This document shows positions 1 through 4,974 of a stretch of 7,034 bases of DNA, piece after piece. The notes beneath the pieces were generated by a model, which had not been told where the DNA came from, made no database searches, and was given only the letters and a program-made list of their open reading frames with translations. This stretch comes from an uncultured Flavobacteriales bacterium (lineage in GTDB: Bacteria > Bacteroidota > Bacteroidia > Flavobacteriales_D > Sanyastnellaceae): assembly GCA_913057815.1 (NCBI GenBank), contig CAJXOV010000118.1, forward strand, positions 1 through 7,034. The letters are read 5' to 3'. The position numbers and the translations under genes are program-made. Positions within the stretch are counted from its first letter, which is position 1. Each line of letters begins with the position of its first letter.

Positions 1-46
1 AGATGTAGAGAGGTCTCGTGGGCTCGGAGATGTGTATAAGAGACAG
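1..46. other. Illumina Nextera i7 adapter left on the contig end (artefact)
   Basis: This is not genomic DNA. Positions 28-46 are the 19-bp Tn5 mosaic end used in Nextera tagmentation. Positions 13-27 are the Nextera read-2/i7 primer segment (GTCTCGTGGGCTCGG). Positions 5-12 (GTAGAGAG) are the reverse complement of an i7 index, CTCTCTAC, which I recall as N707. Positions 1-4 (AGAT) match the end of the P7 flow-cell sequence. The order P7 end, index, primer, mosaic end is that of a library molecule read through into its adapter. The genome therefore starts at 47. On the minus strand this segment translates as LSLIHISEPTRPLYI, a well-known adapter-derived peptide in protein databases. Confidence 0.98.
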
Positions 47-202
47 GTCTACTGCAATTTGAAAACTAGAGTTTTCTAATAAAATGGCCTTTTCAAATGA
101 ATTCACTTTGGAAGAGAAAAATGCTCTCTCAGAAGAATCTTGAGCAATAACAAGAGAAGTTAGCCCAATCAATAATGAAAACAGGAAAAGTCGAATGTAC
201 AT
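47..202 (-). CDS. Secreted protein of unknown function, N-terminal fragment (3' end lost at contig end)
   Basis: An ATG at 200-202 opens 52 codons that run without a stop to the adapter junction at 47. The first 20 residues (MYIRLFLFSLLIGLTSLVIA) form a clear Sec signal peptide: a short basic start, a long hydrophobic core, and a likely signal-peptidase I site at VIA|QD, the usual Bacteroidota pattern. The mature part visible (QDSSERAFFSSKVNSFEKAI and twelve more residues) is too short to assign to a family. The start lies 49 bp after the stop of the upstream gene on the same strand with no terminator between, so the two may be cotranscribed. No clear Shine-Dalgarno motif is seen, which is normal in this phylum. 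The frame stays open through the adapter, so a gene caller would add about 15 false residues. Coding status is well supported by the signal peptide; function is unknown. Confidence 0.82.
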
Positions 203-251
203 AGAATAATGAAATTTATAGGGAAAATTAATCGCTTTCAAAAGTATATTG

Positions 252-1025
252 TCATTCACATTCGTCACCAAATACTCCCAAGAATCCTCCCAAATCGCTT
301 ACGTTTACGAAACCATCACCTGTAAAATCTCCAATGCATCCATCATTAGGATCTAACACACATGAATTGTCTTCTACTGTAGCTTCCGAATTATAGTTAA
401 GCGCTTCTTCATCCATACAGCCAAAACAAGAATATATGCACGACCCATCATCTACCTGTGCAGCAGAGTCATAGTTACAAGCTCCAGAATAGGTACACCC
501 TGTATTTTCTGTTACCGGACCTTGAGTAACATCATCAAACCAAAAAGTAGAAACTGCAGATCCGTCTCCAATGTTTCCATAATCAAACATAAATACCACA
601 CAATTATAAACTCCTGGTAATCCAGTAAAATCCCAAGTTATCTCTTCCCATTCATTAGTAACTGTAGATGGGATGTCTATTTCCACCGGAGTTCCTGGAC
701 CTTCTAACTTGAATTTCATCATAGTTCCTATAGGAGCTATAGAAAAGACTTTCATACTAAAATTACCATCTGTACTCAAATCTAAATTGGCATCTAAAAC
801 CACCTTACTTCCAGCCCATATGGTTCCTCCATCTCTTACGATTTGAGCTACTGTGGCGCTGGTGTTAATTCCGCCTATTTGAGGGTTTGGAATCACAGTG
901 GCCGTTCCACCATCAAAATCAAAAAAATCCGTAGTAATAATGTCCGTTTCAAAATTAAAAGGGAGTGATTGTGCATTGATGTATAAAGCAAATAAAAGAA
1001 GGGCTGAAAGGATAGAAATTTTCAT
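252..1025 (-). CDS. Secreted protein with jelly-roll/CBM-like domain, two DDGSC-type Cys-rich repeats and a C-terminal dockerin-like EF-hand
   Basis: This 257-residue protein is complete. Residues 1-18 are a signal peptide with likely cleavage at INA|QS. Residues 20-168 look like a beta-sandwich of the carbohydrate-binding (CBM4/9-like) type: an opening PFNFET, a central FDFDGG, and strands ending in STFWFDDV. Residues 176-196 and 202-222 are two Cys-containing repeats (GCTYSGACNYD...DDGSC and GCMDEEALNYN...EDNSC) of a kind frequent in marine Bacteroidota secreted proteins. Residues 230-256 hold one EF-hand-like calcium loop (D233, T235, D237, N241, D244) followed by LGGFLGVFG and flanked by C230 and C256, as in dockerin-like C-termini. 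No T9SS type A or B sorting domain follows; the protein simply ends in GDECE. The role is inferred to be extracellular, perhaps glycan or matrix binding. There is no catalytic domain, so an enzyme is unlikely. The gene sits downstream of the sdh terminator with its own upstream region. Confidence 0.9.
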   Translation of the reverse strand: MKISILSALLLFALYINAQSLPFNFETDIITTDFFDFDGGTATVIPNPQIGGINTSATVAQIVRDGGTIWAGSKVVLDANLDLSTDGNFSMKVFSIAPIGTMMKFKLEGPGTPVEIDIPSTVTNEWEEITWDFTGLPGVYNCVVFMFDYGNIGDGSAVSTFWFDDVTQGPVTENTGCTYSGACNYDSAAQVDDGSCIYSCFGCMDEEALNYNSEATVEDNSCVLDPNDGCIGDFTGDGFVNVSDLGGFLGVFGDECE

Positions 1026-1070
1026 GATTTGGTTTTTCTAGGTACTCGTTATGAATCGCCTATATATTTA

Positions 1071-1078
1071 CAATACTA
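1071..1078 (-). promoter_or_regulatory. Weak candidate -7 element for the 252-1025 gene
   Basis: On the minus strand these bases read TAGTATTG, one mismatch from the Bacteroidota -7 consensus TAnnTTTG, and they lie 45 bp before the ATG. No TTTG -33 element is present at the usual 19-21 bp spacing, so this is only the best match in a region that must hold a promoter because a terminator precedes it at 1184-1212. Confidence 0.25.
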
Positions 1079-1091
1079 AAAATAAGGATTT

Positions 1092-1132
1092 AAAGTGTAT
1101 TTTCATGGGGAAAGTGTAAAAAACACACTTTC
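1092..1132. repeat. Perfect 8-bp inverted repeat with an extra direct copy; possible operator or RNA hairpin
   Basis: GAAAGTGT (1110-1117) and ACACTTTC (1125-1132) form a perfect 8-bp inverted repeat around a 7-base A-rich loop. A further AAAGTGTA copy at 1092-1099 repeats 1111-1118 with a 19-bp offset. The element lies about 85-107 bp upstream of the start codon of the 252-1025 gene. No T-tract follows the stem on the minus strand, so it does not look like a terminator. The dyad is visible in the sequence; an operator role is an inference. Confidence 0.5.
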
Positions 1133-1183
1133 ATAGTTAAGTGGGCTTCTTTCTTCCTAAACATTGCGCTAGTCCATTAAAAT

Positions 1184-1212
1184 GAAAAAGCCCTCGATAA
1201 ATTCGAAGGCTT
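1184..1212 (-). terminator. Rho-independent terminator of the sdhCAB operon
   Basis: Read on the minus strand, AAGCCTTCGA (from 1212) pairs with TCGAGGGCTT (to 1188) across a 5-base loop. All ten pairs form in RNA, one as a U-G wobble, and the stem is followed directly by a T-rich run (CTTTTTC). It lies 72 bp beyond the sdhB stop codon and separates the operon from the next minus-strand gene. Confidence 0.9.
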
Positions 1213-1253
1213 AAATATTGTTAGAAAGGAGTATTTGTATTTGAATTATAAAC

Positions 1254-1274
1254 TGCGAACCTCGAACTCCAAAC
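1254..1274. repeat. Short degenerate heptamer tandem (three units)
   Basis: Three consecutive 7-mers, TGCGAAC, CTCGAAC and TCCAAAC, share the pattern NNCRAAC. They lie between the sdhB stop codon and the operon terminator, so they would be in the 3' untranslated RNA. With three units the array could be chance, although short heptameric arrays do occur in intergenic DNA of other bacteria. Confidence 0.35.
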
Positions 1275-1294
1275 GGAAAAAGTTTACTTTTTCC
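1275..1294. repeat. 20-base palindrome spanning the sdhB stop codon
   Basis: GGAAAAAGT (1275-1283) and ACTTTTTCC (1286-1294) are exact reverse complements separated by two bases, with the sdhB stop codon at 1284-1286 in the centre. Half of it is coding (the last residues GKK), so part of the symmetry comes from lysine codons. The stem is A/T-rich with a very short loop; no function is evident. Confidence 0.5.
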
Positions 1295-2036
1295 CTTTAG
1301 CCGTAGCAGAAAGATACTCTCTGTTCATACGTGCTATGTTATCTAGAGATATTCCTTTTGGGCATTCTACTTCACATGCACCAGTGTTGGTGCAGTTTCC
1401 GAATCCTTCTAGGTCCATTTGGTTGACCATGTTTATTACTCTTTCTTTAGCTTCTACTTGCCCTTGAGGAAGTAGTGAAAGTTGAGAGATTTTAGCTGAA
1501 GTGAAGAGCATTGCTGAGGCGTTTTTGCACGTTGCTACGCAGGCTCCACAACCAATACATGTGGCAGCATCAAAAGCTAAATCAGCGTCTTCTTTAGGAA
1601 TAGGAAGTGAGTTGGCATCCTGAGTATTTCCTGATGTATTTACAGATACATAACCTCCTGCTTGGATAATTCTATCGAACGCAGAACGGTCTACCATTAA
1701 ATCTTTTATTACCGGGAATGCTTCTGCTCTCCATGGTTCTATAAAAATAGTTTCACCGTCTTTAAACGAACGCATATGAAGCTGACATGTAGTAACATTT
1801 CTTCCTGGTCCGTGTGCTTCTCCATTAATGAACATGCTGCATGAACCACAGATTCCTTCTCTACAGTCATGATCAAAGATAACTGGCTCGTCTCCTTTTT
1901 CTATTAACTGAGAATTAAGGACATCCATCATCTCTAAGAAAGACATATCTCCTTCTATTCCGTCTACGTTATAATCGACCATCTTACCTTTATCCTGTGG
2001 TCCGTTTTGTCTCCAAATCTTAAGTAGTAACTTCAT
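1284..2036 (-). CDS. sdhB: Succinate dehydrogenase/fumarate reductase iron-sulfur subunit
   Basis: This subunit carries electrons from the flavin in SdhA to the quinone site in SdhC through three iron-sulfur clusters, at the cytoplasmic face of the inner membrane. The 250-residue length is normal. The N-terminal ferredoxin-like half has the [2Fe-2S] ligands C58, C63, C66 and C84 (CREGICGSC...TTC). The C-terminal half carries C160, C163, C166, C170 ([11 protein letters not shown]) and C215, C221, C225 ([12 protein letters not shown]). By homology with characterised enzymes, C160/C163/C166/C225 bind [4Fe-4S] and C170/C215/C221 bind [3Fe-4S]; all are present, so the protein should be active. The ATG at 2034-2036 starts 35 bp after the sdhA stop, with an AGGTGA just upstream that is SD-like but closely spaced. 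It is the last gene of the operon and is followed by a terminator. Whether the complex works mainly as succinate oxidase or fumarate reductase cannot be told from this subunit. Confidence 0.97.
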   Translation of the reverse strand: MKLLLKIWRQNGPQDKGKMVDYNVDGIEGDMSFLEMMDVLNSQLIEKGDEPVIFDHDCREGICGSCSMFINGEAHGPGRNVTTCQLHMRSFKDGETIFIEPWRAEAFPVIKDLMVDRSAFDRIIQAGGYVSVNTSGNTQDANSLPIPKEDADLAFDAATCIGCGACVATCKNASAMLFTSAKISQLSLLPQGQVEAKERVINMVNQMDLEGFGNCTNTGACEVECPKGISLDNIARMNREYLSATAKGKK

Positions 2037-2071
2037 ATCACCTAATTTTTTTATACCTTCTTAAATATCGA

Positions 2072-4084
2072 TTATTTGTAGCTTCTTTGTTTCACTGCTA
2101 TGTCCTTAAACTCTAATGGCTCTTTGATCAGTTCTTGCTTTCCGCTTTCTCCATTCCATTGCCACGCAGAAACGAATGAGAAATTCTCATCATCTCTTTT
2201 AGCTTCTCCTTTCTGAATCCCATCTAATTCTACAGACTCTTCTCTAAAGTGTCCTCCACAGCTTTCTGAACGCTCAAGTGCATCTTTACACATCAACTCT
2301 CCTAACTCCATAAGATCTGCTACTCTACCTGCTTTTTCTAGCTCTTGGTTTACACCGTTTGCAACGCCAGGTATTCTAACATTAGCGAAAAATTCTTCTT
2401 TTAAAGCCTTAATCTCCTTCATTCCTTTCTGAAGGCCTTCAGCATTTCTAGCCATACCACAGTTTTCCCACATCAGTTTACCTAAACGCATGTGAAAATG
2501 ATCTACCGGCTTAGTTCCTTTGGCATTCATGAAGCCATCTATTCTAGCTTTCACTTCTTTTTCTGCTGCCATAAACTCTGCAGAGTCATTAGGAATCTCT
2601 CCTGTTCTAATATCTTTAGATAAGTAATTCCCTATCGTATAAGGAAGCACGAAATAACCATCTGCTAAACCTTGCATTAACGCAGAAGCTCCTAAACGAT
2701 TAGCTCCATGATCAGAGAAGTTAGCTTCTCCTGCTGCGTAGCAACCAGGAATATCTGTCATCAAATCATAATCTACCCAAAGACCTCCCATCGTATAATG
2801 CACGGCTGGATATATCTTCATAGGCATCTCATACGGATTCTCATCTGTAATCTTCTCATACATCTGGAAGAGGTTACCATACTTGGCAGCCACTGCAGCT
2901 TTTCCTAAAGTCTGAATCTCAGCATCCGATGGGTTTTTATTTCCATGCACAAATGCTTCTTGCTTACCATATCTTACTATGGCAGATTTGAAATCTAGAT
3001 AAACTGCTTCTCCAGTTTTGTTTACCCCAAAACCGGCATCACATCTTTCCTTAGCTGCTCTAGAAGCTACATCTCTAGGAACTAAGTTTCCGAATGCTGG
3101 ATATCTTCTTTCTAAGTAATAATCTCTATTCTCTTCTGCTATATCTTTTCCTTTAAGCGTTCCGGCTTGGATAGCTTTGGCATCTTCCATTTTCTTTGGA
3201 ACCCAAATTCTACCATCGTTTCTTAGTGATTCAGACATAAGCGTAAGCTTAGACTGGAACCCTCCTGAAACTGGAATACATGTAGGGTGAATCTGTGTAA
3301 AACACGGATTAGCCATATGCGCTCCTTTCTTATGTGCTTTCCATGCTGCGGTTACGTTAGACCCCATAGCATTCGTAGAAAGGAAGAATACATTTCCGTA
3401 ACCTCCTGAAGCTATAACTACTGCGTGAGCAGAGTGTCTTTGGATTTCTCCAGTCACTAAGTTTCTAGCTATAATTCCTCTGGCTTTTCCGTCTACTTTT
3501 ACTAAGTCTAGCATTTCATGACGGTTATGCATCTCTACTTTTCCTTTGGCTATTTGCCTAGAAAGTGCAGAGTAAGCTCCTAGTAATAACTGTTGACCGG
3601 TTTGACCTTTGGCATAGAATGTTCTACTAACCAATACTCCACCGAATGAACGGTTATCTAATAACCCACCATAATCTCTAGCGAAAGGAACTCCCTGTGC
3701 CACACACTGATCAATGATATTAGCAGATACCTCAGCTAATCTATAAACGTTAGCTTCTCTAGAACGGTAATCACCACCTTTTACAGTATCATAAAATAAT
3801 CTGTAGGTAGAATCACCATCACCTTGGTAATTTTTAGCTGCGTTTATTCCTCCTTGCGCTGCAATAGAGTGTGCTCTTCTAGGAGAATCTTGGAAACAGA
3901 ATGTTTTCACATTGTATCCAAGCTCTGCTAAAGATGCTGAAGCAGATGCACCTGCTAAACCTGTACCTACTACTATAACATCTATGTTACGTTTGTTGGC
4001 CGGATTAACTAGGTCAATTTGATTTTTATAATTGGTCCACTTGTCTTTTAAAGGACCTTCTGGAATTTTAGAATCTAGTGCCAT
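2072..4084 (-). CDS. sdhA: Succinate dehydrogenase/fumarate reductase flavoprotein subunit
   Basis: This is the catalytic subunit, interconverting succinate and fumarate with covalently bound FAD (TCA cycle, respiratory complex II). The 670 residues match the long form seen in Bacteroidota and other diheme-type enzymes. Visible features in order: the Rossmann motif G40-T-G-L-A-G45; the flavin-attachment motif [10 protein letters not shown] with H72 as the expected FAD-linked histidine; the substrate-site QIHPT with H266; the PRDVASR motif with R337, the expected catalytic proton shuttle; HYTMGG with H429; AAGE; and [11 protein letters not shown] with R463, expected to bind the dicarboxylate. 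The C-terminal helical domain (about 500-670) is complete. The start ATG at 4082-4084 is 25 bp after the sdhC stop, so the gene is cotranscribed. No key residue appears missing. The fumarate reductase alternative (frdA) cannot be excluded by sequence alone. Confidence 0.97.
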   Translation of the reverse strand: MALDSKIPEGPLKDKWTNYKNQIDLVNPANKRNIDVIVVGTGLAGASASASLAELGYNVKTFCFQDSPRRAHSIAAQGGINAAKNYQGDGDSTYRLFYDTVKGGDYRSREANVYRLAEVSANIIDQCVAQGVPFARDYGGLLDNRSFGGVLVSRTFYAKGQTGQQLLLGAYSALSRQIAKGKVEMHNRHEMLDLVKVDGKARGIIARNLVTGEIQRHSAHAVVIASGGYGNVFFLSTNAMGSNVTAAWKAHKKGAHMANPCFTQIHPTCIPVSGGFQSKLTLMSESLRNDGRIWVPKKMEDAKAIQAGTLKGKDIAEENRDYYLERRYPAFGNLVPRDVASRAAKERCDAGFGVNKTGEAVYLDFKSAIVRYGKQEAFVHGNKNPSDAEIQTLGKAAVAAKYGNLFQMYEKITDENPYEMPMKIYPAVHYTMGGLWVDYDLMTDIPGCYAAGEANFSDHGANRLGASALMQGLADGYFVLPYTIGNYLSKDIRTGEIPNDSAEFMAAEKEVKARIDGFMNAKGTKPVDHFHMRLGKLMWENCGMARNAEGLQKGMKEIKALKEEFFANVRIPGVANGVNQELEKAGRVADLMELGELMCKDALERSESCGGHFREESVELDGIQKGEAKRDDENFSFVSAWQWNGESGKQELIKEPLEFKDIAVKQRSYK

Positions 4085-4109
4085 TTAATTTGTCTTTTAT
4101 AAGTGGTTA

Positions 4110-4808
4110 TTAAAGTTGTGTTACATAATGGTAAACCGCTATTACGATAAACCCTAAAGGAATCAGGATAGAATATGCCGTACCTAATTTTTTAATGATA
4201 GGCGTATACTTTTTACTTCTAGCACCCATTGATTGGAATGCAGATTCGAATCCGTGATTCAAGTGAAGGCCTAAGAAAATAAATGATACTACGTAAAGAA
4301 TCATTCTTACTATATCTCCATCAAACTTATGCCTTAGCTCGTGGTAAAACCTATAACCAGAATCTGCAACTCCATTTTCTATGAAGCTATCTTTTCCTTC
4401 AACAAATTTGTGTGCTATTTCAGGAATCCAAAAATCATAAAAATGAAGACCTAGAAAAAGTAAGATTACTGCTCCTGTATAAATCATGTTTCTGCTCATC
4501 CAAGAAGCATTAGCGCTTCCTTTATAATTCGCATATTTCACTTTTCGAGAGCTCCAATTCTTGTACTCAAGGATAAACCCTAGAATGAAATGAAGAAGAA
4601 CACCAAAAATCAGAATCGGCTGCATGACATACTGCACTAACCAGAATGTGCCCATAAAATGGGATACTTCATTAAAAGTATCTGCGCTAAACACGGACAA
4701 CATGTTGATAGACATGTGCTGCAGAAGAAATACGATTAAAAATAACGCTGAAAGTGCCATAGCAAACTTTCTAGCGATAGTGGAACCTAACAGACCTTGA
4801 TTAGCCAT
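4110..4808 (-). CDS. sdhC: Succinate dehydrogenase cytochrome b subunit, five-helix diheme (type B) membrane anchor
   Basis: This 232-residue integral membrane protein anchors SdhAB and passes electrons to menaquinone. Five hydrophobic helices can be seen at about 13-35, 57-80, 105-127, 165-188 and 207-230, the single-polypeptide architecture of Bacillus SQR and Wolinella QFR, as opposed to the SdhC/SdhD pair of E. coli. Histidines H31, H73, H122 and H182 (with H185 nearby) sit one in each of the first four helices, as expected for axial ligands of two b haems. At the position matching the Wolinella FrdC E-pathway glutamate (Glu180, in ELH), this protein appears to have glycine (GLH). It is the first gene of the operon; its ATG at 4806-4808 lies about 27 bp below a near-consensus promoter, giving a short leader. 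Family assignment rests on the fold pattern, the histidines and the operon context. Confidence 0.94.
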   Translation of the reverse strand: MANQGLLGSTIARKFAMALSALFLIVFLLQHMSINMLSVFSADTFNEVSHFMGTFWLVQYVMQPILIFGVLLHFILGFILEYKNWSSRKVKYANYKGSANASWMSRNMIYTGAVILLFLGLHFYDFWIPEIAHKFVEGKDSFIENGVADSGYRFYHELRHKFDGDIVRMILYVVSFIFLGLHLNHGFESAFQSMGARSKKYTPIIKKLGTAYSILIPLGFIVIAVYHYVTQL

Positions 4809-4834
4809 TAAAAAATGCTTTTTTGGTTTTCACG

Positions 4835-4865
4835 CAAATGTAAAGTCCAAAGCCTTGCGGACAAA
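4835..4865 (-). promoter_or_regulatory. Bacteroidota-type sigma promoter for sdhCAB
   Basis: On the minus strand TTTG (4865-4862) and TACATTTG (4842-4835) are separated by exactly 19 bp, a full match to the Bacteroidota housekeeping promoter (TTTG at -33, TAnnTTTG at -7). Transcription would begin near 4830, leaving a leader of about 20 bases before the sdhC ATG, too short for a riboswitch. It lies below the terminator of the upstream gene, as expected for an independent operon. Confidence 0.82.
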
Positions 4866-4920
4866 GCATTTCTCCTATTTAGAATGGATATGTTATAAAG
4901 ACTTTTTGATTTTGTGATAA

Positions 4921-4950
4921 AACAAAAAGGGGCTACAATAGCCCCCTTTT
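4921..4950 (-). terminator. Rho-independent terminator after the protease gene
   Basis: GGGGCTA (4929-4935) and TAGCCCC (4939-4945) form a perfect 7-bp stem around a 3-base loop. On the minus strand the stem is followed by TTTTTGTT, a good U-tract. It begins about 25 bp beyond the stop codon of the protease gene and precedes the sdh promoter. A plus-strand T run (4947-4950) also makes it symmetrical, but no plus-strand gene reads into it. Confidence 0.92.
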
Positions 4951-4974
4951 ATTATTAAAATCTCAATCTATTAG

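Noticed and set aside
28..46. Tn5/IS50 mosaic end, suggesting a transposon insertion
   Set aside because: It is preceded by the Nextera primer, an index and the P7 end, so it is library adapter. No transposase or second end is present.
61..76. Hairpin GAAAACT-AG-AGTTTTC as a terminator
   Set aside because: It lies within the coding frame of the truncated secreted protein, is A/T-rich and has a 2-base loop; probably chance.
252..342. Cellulosome component, because of the dockerin-like motif
   Set aside because: Only one EF-hand loop is present, no cohesin or glycoside hydrolase is seen, and such motifs are common in Bacteroidota without cellulosomes.
2708..2908. 66-codon plus-strand frame inside sdhA
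   Set aside because: It lies antisense to a highly conserved part of sdhA, with no recognisable product or promoter; a shadow frame.
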